The position numbers were made by a program, and so were the translations under genes. Shown here piece after piece: positions 26,526 through 35,179 of a DNA stretch of 64,000 nucleotides. The notes under the pieces were generated by a model. That model did no database searches, had not been told where the DNA came from, and saw nothing but the letters and a program-made list of their open reading frames with translations. Position 1 is the stretch's first letter, and the number at the start of each line of letters is the position of its first letter. Source of the DNA: Bacillota bacterium (GTDB taxonomy: Bacteria; Bacillota; Clostridia; Christensenellales; CAG-138); the NCBI GenBank assembly GCA_023435025.1, contig JAEYSE010000032.1, forward strand, positions 1 through 64,000, in the 5' to 3' direction.

Positions 26526-27860
26526 CTAAAACTGGAAGGGCAAGCGCATGCGGCCCTTTTTGCCTCTGCCGCCGGAAAACTGCTTCATCATCTTCCGGGT
26601 TGTCTCAAACTGATTTAGCAGTCGGTTGACGTCCTGCAGCGTGGTACCGCTTCCCTTCGCAATGCGCTTGCGGCGGCTGAAGTTGAGGATATCCGGGTTG
26701 GCTCGCTCTGCCTTTGTCATGGAGAGTATAATCGCCTCCATGCGCGCCATTTGCTTTTCATCCACTTCCACATTGCCAAGCTTGCTTGCGTCCAGCCCCG
26801 GCATCATGCCGAGTATGTCCTGTATAGAGCCCATACTTTTCATCTGGCGGAACTGATCCAAGAAGTCCTCTAAAGTGAAGGCATCCTTACGGAGTTTTTC
26901 CGCAAGCTCCACGGCCCTTTTTTCATCAAAGTTTGCTTGTGCTTTCTCTATAAAAGAAAGCACATCCCCCATGCCGAGAATACGGGAAGCCATGCGGTCC
27001 GGATGGAACGGCTCGATATCCGTCAGCTTTTCTCCAATACCGGAGAATTTGATGGGCTTGCCCGTGACCGAACGCACGGAAAGCGCCGCGCCACCCCTTG
27101 TATCGCCGTCCAGCTTGGTTAAAATGACGCCGGTCAGTTCCAACGTCTCGTTGAACGTTTTGGCGACGTTCACGGCATCCTGCCCTGTCATCGCGTCCAC
27201 CACCAGCAGAATTTCCGCAGGCTTCGCGACGTTCTTCACGCGCACCAGTTCCTGCATCATATCCGCGTCGATATGCAGGCGGCCCGCAGTATCCAGTATG
27301 ACAACGTCGTGGAAGTTGCGCCGCGCGTAGTCTAATGCTTCCTGGGCGGTCTTCGCCGGGTCATTCTGCCCGCGCTCAAACACGGGAATGCCTATTTTTT
27401 CGCCCACCACCTGCAATTGCTTGATTGCCGCCGGGCGGTAAATATCGCATGCCACAAGGAGCGGGGATTTCGCGTGGTTCTTTTTAATATAGGCCGCAAG
27501 CTTGCCGCACATCGTCGTCTTGCCCGCACCCTGCAGGCCCGCCATCAGAATGACTGAAGGCGTGACTGAGCCGTATTCCAGCTTGGCGTTGGTTCCACCC
27601 ATTAAGCGAGTCATTTCTTCGTTGACGATCTTGATGACGTGCTGCCCGGGCGTAAGGCTTTCTAAAACCTCCTGGCCTACTGCGCGTGCCGTGACGTCCT
27701 TGATAAATTGCTTTACCACGAGGAAGTTGACGTCCGCTTCCAGCAGCGCGAGTTTGACTTCGCGCATGGCCTCCTGAACGTCCTTCTCATTGAGCTTGCC
27801 GCGTCCAGTCAATTTCCTGAATATGTTTTGCAGTTTTCCGGATAACCCTTCAAACGCCAT
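26526..27860 (-). CDS. ffh: Signal recognition particle protein Ffh
   Basis: SRP54 GTPase that targets nascent membrane proteins to the translocon. It has an N-terminal helical bundle and a G domain with GLQGAGKTT (about 107-115), DTAGRLHID and TKLDGDTRGG. A C-terminal methionine-rich M domain (about 300-444) carries the RNA-binding helix (RRKRIAKGSGTTLQDVN). The protein has 444 residues. It overlaps ylxM by 11 bp. Confidence 0.97.
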   Translation of the reverse strand: MAFEGLSGKLQNIFRKLTGRGKLNEKDVQEAMREVKLALLEADVNFLVVKQFIKDVTARAVGQEVLESLTPGQHVIKIVNEEMTRLMGGTNAKLEYGSVTPSVILMAGLQGAGKTTMCGKLAAYIKKNHAKSPLLVACDIYRPAAIKQLQVVGEKIGIPVFERGQNDPAKTAQEALDYARRNFHDVVILDTAGRLHIDADMMQELVRVKNVAKPAEILLVVDAMTGQDAVNVAKTFNETLELTGVILTKLDGDTRGGAALSVRSVTGKPIKFSGIGEKLTDIEPFHPDRMASRILGMGDVLSFIEKAQANFDEKRAVELAEKLRKDAFTLEDFLDQFRQMKSMGSIQDILGMMPGLDASKLGNVEVDEKQMARMEAIILSMTKAERANPDILNFSRRKRIAKGSGTTLQDVNRLLNQFETTRKMMKQFSGGRGKKGRMRLPFQF

Positions 27861-28206
27861 GTTCGTCCTCCCAAATGCCGCGCAGGTCGGCTATTTTCTC
27901 TAATAGCGCCTGCCGCTGTACAGTGCCGAGTTCCATCTGCTCAACCTGCGTTTTTAATGCAAGGAGCCCGTCTTCCATTTGTCTCACCCGCCGCACAAGG
28001 CCAAGGCGCGTTTCCATTTCATAGAGCTGCGTTTCCGCACGGCGCAAGGCGTCATGTACGCCCTGCCGGGAAATGTTCTCCCGCTCGGCGATTTCTGTCA
28101 GCGAATAATCTTCGTCCACATGAAGCGCAAGTAGCTCCTGCTGGCGCTGCGTTAAAAACGCGCCATAATAGGACAACAGCATGGAAAGCTTGATGTTGCG
28201 CTCCAT
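27850..28206 (-). CDS. ylxM: YlxM-family putative SRP-associated helix-turn-helix protein
   Basis: A 118-residue sigma-70 region 4-like helix-turn-helix protein (LTQRQQELLALHVDEDYSL, then EIAERENISRQGVHDAL). It is always found beside ffh in Firmicutes and is thought to stimulate SRP. The start ATG 28204-28206 (MERNIKLSML) is preferred over an upstream in-frame start. A near-consensus promoter lies 50-80 bp upstream. Confidence 0.93.
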   Translation of the reverse strand: MERNIKLSMLLSYYGAFLTQRQQELLALHVDEDYSLTEIAERENISRQGVHDALRRAETQLYEMETRLGLVRRVRQMEDGLLALKTQVEQMELGTVQRQALLEKIADLRGIWEDEHGV

Positions 28207-28254
28207 AAACAGCCCCGCCGTTCCTGTAAAGGCATTTCGCTTTACACCTTGATC

Positions 28255-28282
28255 ATTATACCGCAACGGCTGAGATTGTCAA
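28255..28282 (-). promoter_or_regulatory. Strong sigma-A promoter of the ylxM-ffh operon
   Basis: The minus strand has TTGACA, a 16-bp spacer and TATAAT. A small hairpin (TGTAAAG / CTTTACA, 8-base loop) follows in the leader, about 20 bp before the ylxM ribosome-binding site. Confidence 0.85.
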
Positions 28283-28331
28283 GGGAATTCCTGAATGAGG
28301 CAGCGCATCAGAACGTCTATTCCTATCTTTC

Positions 28332-28360
28332 TTGTTTTTTCCTGAAATATACAGTATCAT
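28332..28360 (+). promoter_or_regulatory. Possible promoter of the methyltransferase gene
   Basis: TTGTTT, a 17-bp spacer and TATCAT lie about 140 bp upstream of the start. The leader holds two adjacent palindromes (see findings). Confidence 0.4.
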
Positions 28361-28497
28361 AAACGCATCTGATCACACAAAGTAGTTATATTTTTGTTCG
28401 AGCTGCTCTTGACGAATAAATGAAGCGGACCGTACCTGCTCGCCTGCAACGGTGCAGGCATGTTAGCCATATGGCTGAAAGAAAGGAATTGCGCCGT

Positions 28498-29253
28498 ATG
28501 ACCCACCAGGAAAAATTGAATTTGCTCATAGATGGAAACTATCCGCTTTCCGCAAAATATGACCCAGAATGGATATTTGAAAATAAAATGGGCTGCCAGT
28601 GCCTGTGGCTTACCGAGGCTCTTTCCATGGTCATGACATTAAAGCCTGGCATGAAGGTGCTGGATATGGGCTGCGGCAAAGCGCTCAGCTCCATTTTTCT
28701 GGCCAGGGAATTTGGCGTGACCGTATTCGCCAACGACCTTTGGATAAGCCCGGACGATAACTGGGAGCGCATTTGCGCCGCAAACATCGGGCATCTTGTG
28801 TATCCTATCCGTGGCGAGGCGCACACCCTACCCTACGCCAAAGGTTTTTTTGACGCCATCATCAGCGTCAATTCCTTTCAATTCTTTGGCACGGCGGACA
28901 ATTACCTGAGCGAATATATGGCACACCTGTTAAAGCCCGACGGACAATTTGGTCTTGCGGTATGGGGACCGGGTGCAGAGTTTGGCGGAAAGGTTCCCGA
29001 AGCAATGGCCTCCAAATGGTGGCCGGATTTTTATTATTATCACTCGCTGGATTGGTGGCGCTGGCATTTTGAAAAGTCGGGTCTGTTCACCGTAGAAGCC
29101 GGGGATGATTTGGATGGGGACGGTTTGCGTGTAACAGAGCTATGGGCAAAAATCATGGAGAAGCAGGATGAACTGCACAACAACGGCGTCATGCGCTGGA
29201 ACCGGATGGTGGCAAGGCGCACGCAGTTCCAGGCTGACGATCTTCGGGTATAG
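28498..29253 (+). CDS. Class I SAM-dependent methyltransferase
   Basis: A 251-residue cytosolic methyltransferase with a Rossmann fold. Motif I is VLDMGCGKALSSIFLA, and the later motifs are IRGEAHTLPYAKGFFDAI and LLKPDGQFGLAVWG. The substrate is not evident; the family includes many small-molecule methyltransferases. The start ATG 28498 (MTHQEKLNLL) has AAAGGAA about ten bases upstream. Upstream in-frame ATGs at 28420 and 28471 lack a site. It is a lone plus-strand gene between divergent ylxM and convergent trxA. Confidence 0.85.
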   Translation: MTHQEKLNLLIDGNYPLSAKYDPEWIFENKMGCQCLWLTEALSMVMTLKPGMKVLDMGCGKALSSIFLAREFGVTVFANDLWISPDDNWERICAANIGHLVYPIRGEAHTLPYAKGFFDAIISVNSFQFFGTADNYLSEYMAHLLKPDGQFGLAVWGPGAEFGGKVPEAMASKWWPDFYYYHSLDWWRWHFEKSGLFTVEAGDDLDGDGLRVTELWAKIMEKQDELHNNGVMRWNRMVARRTQFQADDLRV

Positions 29254-29270
29254 TAAACGCCATAATTATA

Positions 29271-29300
29271 AAAGGCAATGCGTGCATACGCATTGCCTTT
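29271..29300. terminator. Bidirectional terminator between the methyltransferase and trxA
   Basis: A perfect 12-bp stem (AAAGGCAATGCG / CGCATTGCCTTT) with a 6-base loop serves the convergent genes on both sides. Confidence 0.85.
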
Positions 29301-29321
29301 GTGTATCTCTCTATACGATTG

Positions 29322-29648
29322 TCAGGAAAGCTGCTTGTCCAGCATCTGTGCGAACACGGTCTTGGGCTTTACGCCGATTACCTTCTCCACGATCTGCCCG
29401 TTCTTGAATACCATGATGGTGGGAATCGTCATCACCTGAAAGCGCTGCGCGATCTCGGGCTGTTCATCCACATCCACCTTGCAGACCTTGGCTTTGCCCT
29501 TATAATCGGAGGCCAGCTCCTCGATCACGGGGCCTACCATGCGGCACGGCCCGCACCACGTAGCCCAGAAATCCACAAGCACCGGCTCGGGAGAGGCAAG
29601 CGTGGAGTCAAACGTTTCCTTGGTTAAATACAGCACATCTTCAGACAT
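29322..29648 (-). CDS. trxA: Thioredoxin
   Basis: A 108-residue thioredoxin with active site WCGPCRM at about 29-35 and cis-Pro in MTIPTIMVFK. It reduces disulfides of cytosolic targets. ATG at 29646-29648 has AGGAGGA upstream. About 112 bp separate it from aspS, with no clear promoter or terminator. Confidence 0.96.
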   Translation of the reverse strand: MSEDVLYLTKETFDSTLASPEPVLVDFWATWCGPCRMVGPVIEELASDYKGKAKVCKVDVDEQPEIAQRFQVMTIPTIMVFKNGQIVEKVIGVKPKTVFAQMLDKQLS

Positions 29649-29760
29649 GTCTCTGTCCTCCTGTCAGTTTCTTTCACAATTAGCATGCGCGGCTCAAGCC
29701 TTAGCATACGCGTTTTAGCACACTTCCTAACATACCCGCGCAACCGGATATCAAACGGCA

Positions 29761-31548
29761 TTATTCGACGTCCTGTTTGATGTGGAGTTCCTTCAATTGC
29801 TTATCGTCCACAACGTCGGGCGAATCCGTCATCAGGCAGGACGCTGTCTGCACCTTGGGGAACGCGATAACATCTCGTATGGAAGAGGAGCCGGTCAAAA
29901 GCATCGCCAGCCGGTCCAACCCGTAGGCCAGGCCGCCGTGCGGGGGTGTGCCGTACTTGAACGCCTCCAGCAGGAACCCGAAACGGTTCCATGCTTCTTC
30001 CTTTGTAAAGCCCAGCGCTTTGAACATCCGCTCCTGCAATTCCGAGGAATGGATACGGATAGACCCTCCACCAAGTTCCGTGCCGTTCAATACGATATCG
30101 TATGCCTTTGCGCGCACGGCTCCCGGGTCGGTTTCAAGCTTATCAAGATCCTCGTCCTTGGGATGCGTGAACGGGTGATGCATGGCAAAGAAGCGCTGCG
30201 CATCCTCATCCCACTCTAAAAGCGGGAAATCCGTTACCCACAAAAGGTCGTAGGTATCGGGCTTGATCAAGGACAGCCTGCGCGCAAGCTCCAGACGCAA
30301 AGCGCCCAGGGAGGCGAACACCACACTGTTTTTATCCGCCACAAAGAACAGGGTGTCCCCCGTATTCGCGCCGACGTGGGCGAGTACCGCGTTTATGCTT
30401 TCCTCCGTGAGGAATTTCGCAAATGAGGATTGCATCCCCTCCGGCTTGAGGTTCATCCATGCAAGACCTTTGGCTTGATAGGTCTTGACGTATTCTGCCA
30501 AAGAGTCGATTTCCTTGCGGGAGAATTTTTCCGCTCCGCCCGGCACCACAACGCAGCGCACGCTGCCGCCGTTTTCAATTGCGGCGGTGAACACGGAGAA
30601 CCCGGCGTCCTTGACAAGATCGCTCACGTCCTGCAGTTCCAGCCCAAAGCGGGTATCCGGCTTGTCCGAACCAAAACGCTCCATAGCCTCCGCATATTTG
30701 AGCCTGGGAAGCGGGAGCTTGATGTCCACGCCCAAGGTCTCCGCAAACATACGCTTTAAGAACCCTTCGTTCACGGCGATGACGTCGTCCTCTTCCACAA
30801 AGGACAGTTCAAGGTCGATCTGCGTAAATTCCGGCTGGCGATCCGCACGAAGGTCTTCGTCGCGGAAGCAGCGGGCAATCTGTATATACCTGTCGTAGCC
30901 GGAAAGCATCAAAAGCTGCTTAAATTGCTGCGGGCTTTGCGGCAGGGCATAGAACTTGCCGGGGTGTACGCGGCTGGGCACCAGATAATCCCGCGCGCCT
31001 TCGGGCGTACTCTTGGTGAGTATGGGCGTTTCAATTTCCAAGAAACCCTGCTCGGAAAAATATGTCCGCGCGATGTGCGCGATTTTGTGCCGCAGCATCA
31101 GGTTTTTCTGCATGGCGGGGCGGCGGAGGTCCAGGTAGCGATACTTTAAGCGCATCTGCTCGTTCGTCTTGGTATCGTCCCCAATTTCGATGGGGGGTGT
31201 TTCGGACTTGCCCAGAATTTTAAAATCCTGTACGCGTACTTCAAACGCGCCCGTCTGCATGCGAGCGTTCACCATATCCGGCGCACGATGCACAAGGGTG
31301 CCCTTTACCGCCAGCACGTACTCCGCGCGGATGCTCTGCGCCTTTTCAAACAGCTCCGCCGGAAGCTCGCTTTCGTCAAACGTAACCTGCATGATGCCCG
31401 TACGGTCCCTCAGCGCAATGAATATCAGCTTGCCCAAATCCCGCCGTGCATTCGTCCAACCCATCAACGTAACGTTCGTATTGACCTCCGCTTCACCAAG
31501 AAGCGCGCAATACTGTGTTCTTTTCCAGCCGCCCAGCAATTCGCTCAT
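29761..31548 (-). CDS. aspS: Aspartyl-tRNA synthetase
   Basis: Class II synthetase of the bacterial type (595 residues). The N-terminal OB fold binds the anticodon. Catalytic motif 2 (RDEDLRADRQPEFTQID) and motif 3 (GGLAYGLDRLAMLL) flank a GAD insertion domain (about 285-420). The ATG at 31546-31548 (MSELLGGW) is preferred; a GTG four codons upstream is too close to the ribosome-binding site. It is co-transcribed with hisS (21 bp apart) under one T-box. Confidence 0.96.
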   Translation of the reverse strand: MSELLGGWKRTQYCALLGEAEVNTNVTLMGWTNARRDLGKLIFIALRDRTGIMQVTFDESELPAELFEKAQSIRAEYVLAVKGTLVHRAPDMVNARMQTGAFEVRVQDFKILGKSETPPIEIGDDTKTNEQMRLKYRYLDLRRPAMQKNLMLRHKIAHIARTYFSEQGFLEIETPILTKSTPEGARDYLVPSRVHPGKFYALPQSPQQFKQLLMLSGYDRYIQIARCFRDEDLRADRQPEFTQIDLELSFVEEDDVIAVNEGFLKRMFAETLGVDIKLPLPRLKYAEAMERFGSDKPDTRFGLELQDVSDLVKDAGFSVFTAAIENGGSVRCVVVPGGAEKFSRKEIDSLAEYVKTYQAKGLAWMNLKPEGMQSSFAKFLTEESINAVLAHVGANTGDTLFFVADKNSVVFASLGALRLELARRLSLIKPDTYDLLWVTDFPLLEWDEDAQRFFAMHHPFTHPKDEDLDKLETDPGAVRAKAYDIVLNGTELGGGSIRIHSSELQERMFKALGFTKEEAWNRFGFLLEAFKYGTPPHGGLAYGLDRLAMLLTGSSSIRDVIAFPKVQTASCLMTDSPDVVDDKQLKELHIKQDVE

Positions 31549-31569
31549 TGCTAATTCCACCTTCTCCTG

Positions 31570-32829
31570 TTATTTGAGCATATCGGCAACGGCTTGCGCC
31601 GTCAGGGATACATACGTTTCTTCCCCCGTTGCCATCCGCTTTAGTTTGATTTTACCTTCATTGAGTTCGCTTTCGCCCAGCACCGCCACAAAGCGGGCCA
31701 AGAGTTTATCCGCATACTTAAACTGCGCCTTAATGCTGCGGCCCACGTGGTCGCACTCCACTTTAAACCCAAGCCGCCGTAGCTGGAACGCAAGCGAGAA
31801 ACCCCTGATCCGTGCTTCTTCTCCAATCCCTGCGATATAAATATCGTAGGGCGCGGGCTCGGGTATATGAAGACCCTGATTTTCCGCCACCAGCAACAGC
31901 CGCTCCATGCCCATGCCAAATCCTACCCCGGGCATAGAGGGTCCGCCGATCTCCTCCACAAGGCCGTCGTACCGCCCGCCGCCGCACACCGTGCCTTGCG
32001 AGCCGATATGTGTGGAAATGATCTCAAACACGGTACGGGTGTAATAATCAAGCCCTCTCACGATATGGGGATCGATTTCATAAACCACGCCCATCGCGTT
32101 TAAACACGCTTTGAGCTCCGCCATATGGGCCTGACAGCCTTCACACAGATAATCCAAAATCACCGGTGCTTTCGCGGCAATCTCCTTACAGCCGGGCACT
32201 TTACAATCGAGCACCCGCAGCGGGTTCTTTTCATAGCGCGTCTTGCAGTCCCCGCAAAGCGCGTCATAGCTTTCTTTTAAATAATCCTTGAGCGCCGCGT
32301 GATAGTTTGGGCGGCACTCCGGGCAGCCAATGCTGTTGATGTGTACGCTCAAATCTTTAACGCCCACACGCTCAAACAGCTCCAGCGCAATGCCGATGCA
32401 TTCGGCATCCGCGCTTGCCTTGGGCGCGCCGAATATCTCCACGCCGAACTGATGATGCTCGCGTAATCTGCCTGCCTGGGGCTTTTCATAGCGGAACACC
32501 GGGCAGTAGAGATAATACATTTTAGTGGGTTGAGCTTCTGCGAAAAGCTTCTGCTCCACAAACATGCGCACAACCCCGGCGGTGCCTTCGGGCTTTAATG
32601 TGATAGAGCGCCCGCCCTTGTCCTCGAACGTGTACATCTCTTTCTGCACGATATCCGTGGTATCCCCCACGCCGCGCAAAAACAGCTCCGTATGCTCAAT
32701 CACGGGGGTGCGTGCTTCGCGTAGGCCGTACTTTTCACAGATCTCCCGTACAAGCCCTTCAATAAAGTGCCATTTGTAGCTGTCCTGCGGGGTCACGTCC
32801 TTCGTGCCCTTGGGCGCCTGCAACGCCAT
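31570..32829 (-). CDS. hisS: Histidyl-tRNA synthetase
   Basis: Class II synthetase (419 residues). Motif 1 (GTKDVTPQDSYKW), motif 2 (FRYEKPQAGRLREHHQF) and the HisA/HisB motifs (RGLDYYTRTVFE, GGRYDGLV) are present, followed by the C-terminal anticodon domain. ATG 32827-32829 has GCAGGAGGG upstream. It is the first gene after the T-box leader. Confidence 0.97.
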   Translation of the reverse strand: MALQAPKGTKDVTPQDSYKWHFIEGLVREICEKYGLREARTPVIEHTELFLRGVGDTTDIVQKEMYTFEDKGGRSITLKPEGTAGVVRMFVEQKLFAEAQPTKMYYLYCPVFRYEKPQAGRLREHHQFGVEIFGAPKASADAECIGIALELFERVGVKDLSVHINSIGCPECRPNYHAALKDYLKESYDALCGDCKTRYEKNPLRVLDCKVPGCKEIAAKAPVILDYLCEGCQAHMAELKACLNAMGVVYEIDPHIVRGLDYYTRTVFEIISTHIGSQGTVCGGGRYDGLVEEIGGPSMPGVGFGMGMERLLLVAENQGLHIPEPAPYDIYIAGIGEEARIRGFSLAFQLRRLGFKVECDHVGRSIKAQFKYADKLLARFVAVLGESELNEGKIKLKRMATGEETYVSLTAQAVADMLK

Positions 32830-32870
32830 ATGCTTCCCTCCTGCTATAACCCGGCAATCCGCCGGATATG

Positions 32871-33118
32871 ATGAAGAAGGCCTTCCATCCCCTATATGAG
32901 GGACGGAAGACCCGCGGTGCCACCCTGATTGAGCTTAAGAGCTCCACTTTGCGCCTTTAACGCAGGCGTTACGTCGCAGCTTGCCCGAACCTGTCGGGGT
33001 CTACAGCGCCGCTCCCGGGTGTCCTTCCTGCCGCTACCTTGCTTGAAGCGGCTTTCAGCCTGTGACCGCTTCTCTCTTTTGCCGTATGCAGCGCTACTCG
33101 CCCGTTCATCGCTTTTGA
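32871..33118 (-). promoter_or_regulatory. T-box leader (riboswitch) of hisS-aspS
   Basis: The T-box sequence AGGGTGGCACCGCGGG lies at 32911-32926 (minus strand). It is followed by a terminator-type hairpin (CTTCCGTCCCT / AGGGGATGGAAG, about 32875-32908). Upstream, Stem I carries GCGAGTAGC, AGAGAG-like and a specifier region with GGACACC at 33018-33024, which contains both GAC (Asp) and CAC (His). Uncharged tRNA binding should favour the antiterminator and raise synthetase expression. The U-run after the terminator is poor (CCTTCTTC), so termination may be inefficient or factor-assisted. Confidence 0.93.
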
Positions 33119-33124
33119 TTGTTT

Positions 33125-33153
33125 ATTATACCGGTGGAATACAGGCCTGTCAA
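33125..33153 (-). promoter_or_regulatory. Consensus sigma-A promoter of the hisS-aspS operon
   Basis: The minus strand has TTGACA, a 17-bp spacer and TATAAT, which is full consensus. It drives the T-box leader. The stretch 33154-33279 beyond it shows nothing recognisable. Confidence 0.92.
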
Positions 33154-33279
33154 TGCAAAAGCGCCGTCATAAGCCGGATGTTCTCTGTGAGTACGCATAA
33201 TAAAAACAACGCTTATAGATCGGATTCCCCTATTATCAGCACGTTTCGCCACAATGCCATATATTCTTAACATTTTTAG

Positions 33280-33308
33280 TTGAAAAATGACAGCTGTTCA
33301 TATAATAT
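33280..33308 (+). promoter_or_regulatory. Probable promoter of the plus-strand envelope cluster
   Basis: TTGAAA, a 17-bp spacer and TAATAT lie in an AT-rich stretch (TATAAT at 33301-33306 gives a 15-bp alternative). It would give a leader of about 110 nt before the TTG start at 33428. Confidence 0.5.
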
Positions 33309-33427
33309 TAATATATCATTTGTATGGGATGTTTGTCATTTGTACCCATGGAAATTGATGCGCATTAGGCGCCCATCCGGCCTGTGGTTACCGGCTTAGC
33401 AACAACAGCAACAAGGAGATCGGCAGT

Positions 33428-35179
33428 TTGGATTGGTTGGTCGTCATACTGGTGGTAACCGCATTGGCGATGATCGGAGTTATTTCTTTGATTCATCGCG
33501 GGCGGGTTCGCATATGGAGTATTTGCATGATACTCCTTGGACTCGGCATCAGCGTCCTTCTTTATACACAGATTAGTATTTTAAAAAATTGGCAGACCGT
33601 ACTCTCTATCGTTTTTTCCGTTGTATTGGTGCTTGTACTTGTGTACCTGTTTGTGGTGCTTGGTACACGCAGACAGCAGAAGAACGCAAAATTAGATAAA
33701 AATCCTGAGGAAGGCGATGTACTTACCACCGCTTCGCGCGAACCCATGCGGGTTTCAGAGTGGGAGGCTGTGGTTGCGTACAGCGCGGCTCCAGCAAAAG
33801 CGAACAAGGAAATTCACCGCATAAACGCGAACAAAGCGCCGGAAGCCCCCGCGCCCGTTCCATTCTCTTCCGTGTCGTTTACGGCCACCCCCCAAACTGA
33901 TGCATCCACGACGGAACAGGAAGAACGGGCGGCAGACGCCATTTCCTCTTTCTTCCGCGAAAATAGCGCTCATATGCCCGTATCAGCCATCCGTATGGAT
34001 GCTACAGCCCGTCCTAAAGAGATAACCGAAAAATCGGAAGAGCGAAAGACGTACCCCGAACCGCTTCGGGTTTCATCTATGGCGAAGCCGACAGCGGTAC
34101 CTGAAGCCGAAAAACAAGAAGACGAGGCTTTTGAAAACCTTTCTTTCCGCGTTGTGAGGGATAAATCCGCTGACGCGCAAAAGAATGAGCCCGTTATTGA
34201 ACCGAAATTCTCCGTTATAAAAGAAGCGTCTACAGCCGAAAAGGAAAAGGACGCTCCTGCCGTTTACAGGGTGCATAAGCGCCCATTGTCTGTCCCCGCG
34301 GTACAAACGCCGGATGCCGCTACTGAACGGGATGAAGCAGCTTCCTCTGTCGGTTTGACTTCAGACTTGAAAGCTTCGAAAGAACCTACTGCAGGCAACG
34401 TCCCGATGCAGGCTGACCTTTACGTTCCAGTTGCCTCCTTTACTGAGGACCCTGCCGTTTCAGAAGAGTGGCAGGAAGCAACACCGGAGTTGACGGTTGC
34501 CGAACCGTTCGGCGAAGTACAGGCTGAACAGCCGGAATTCGCCGTATTTGTTCCTGCCGATATGGAATTAGCAGAAGTGTCCGTTCCCACTGCACTGCCT
34601 GTTTCTGAAGAGCCCATACCGGTTGAGGAGTCTATGCAGGTCGAAGAGCCCGCACCGGCTGAAGAACAACCCGCACCGGTTGAAGAGCCCGCACCGGTTG
34701 AAGAGCCCGCACCGGCTGAAGAACCCGCACCGGTTGAAGAACCCGTGCTAGTTGAAGAACCGGCACCGGTTGAAGAACCCGTACTGGTTGAAGAACCCGT
34801 ACTGGTTGAAGAAACTGTTTCTGCAATGGAACCCGAGCCGGTTGTGGAACCGGAATTTGTCAGCGACGAGGCGATTGTAACTGAGGAATTCTCCGGCCAG
34901 GATACAGTGCTCGAACCAGAGGCCACAGTAGCGCCCGTTGTGGAAGAAACTGATCCTTCCCTACCCGAGCAAGATACTTCGAAGGTGCAGTTTGAAGCGG
35001 GTATGTCCAGGCTGAGCGCAATGATCGCTGCAAAAGAATACCGCAAAGCGCAGACTTTGATTTTCGATCTGCTGCGCATGGAATATACTCCGACCGACGA
35101 GGAAAAGAAGCGGCTTTTGTTGGTAATGAAGCTACTCAAAGAAAAGGAAAAGATGAATGCGGACGCGCGCATCCGGTAA
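33428..35179 (+). CDS. Membrane protein with long Glu/Pro/Ala-repeat region, unknown function
   Basis: A 583-residue protein that I do not recognise. Two or three N-terminal hydrophobic segments fill residues 1-80. A long charged, low-complexity region (about 85-520) follows, ending in a tract of about 20 EEPAPV/EEPVLV-type units (about 393-470). A short helical C terminus (about 525-583, AAKEYRKAQTLIFDLLRMEY) resembles a TPR-like pair. The start is TTG 33428 with AAGGAG upstream. It overlaps the following VanW gene by 23 bp. The layout suggests an extended spacer anchored in the membrane. Confidence 0.75.
   Translation: MDWLVVILVVTALAMIGVISLIHRGRVRIWSICMILLGLGISVLLYTQISILKNWQTVLSIVFSVVLVLVLVYLFVVLGTRRQQKNAKLDKNPEEGDVLTTASREPMRVSEWEAVVAYSAAPAKANKEIHRINANKAPEAPAPVPFSSVSFTATPQTDASTTEQEERAADAISSFFRENSAHMPVSAIRMDATARPKEITEKSEERKTYPEPLRVSSMAKPTAVPEAEKQEDEAFENLSFRVVRDKSADAQKNEPVIEPKFSVIKEASTAEKEKDAPAVYRVHKRPLSVPAVQTPDAATERDEAASSVGLTSDLKASKEPTAGNVPMQADLYVPVASFTEDPAVSEEWQEATPELTVAEPFGEVQAEQPEFAVFVPADMELAEVSVPTALPVSEEPIPVEESMQVEEPAPAEEQPAPVEEPAPVEEPAPAEEPAPVEEPVLVEEPAPVEEPVLVEEPVLVEETVSAMEPEPVVEPEFVSDEAIVTEEFSGQDTVLEPEATVAPVVEETDPSLPEQDTSKVQFEAGMSRLSAMIAAKEYRKAQTLIFDLLRMEYTPTDEEKKRLLLVMKLLKEKEKMNADARIR
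34605..34854 (+). repeat. In-gene repeat coding for EEPAPV-type units
   Basis: Tandem imperfect units of 15-18 bp (GTTGAAGAGCCCGCACCG type) encode VEEPAP, AEEPAP and VEEPVL. Units are in frame, so copy-number change would preserve the protein. Such tracts commonly vary between strains. Confidence 0.85.

Noticed and set aside
34605..34854. Direct repeats considered as a CRISPR array
   Set aside because: Units are 15-18 bp, contiguous, in frame with a coding region, and have no unique spacers or cas genes.
34420..35172. 250-codon minus-strand Ser/Thr/Gly-rich open frame (GSSTGAGSST repeats)
   Set aside because: It is the complement of the EEPAPV repeat tract; low complexity arises from the repeat and not from a gene.
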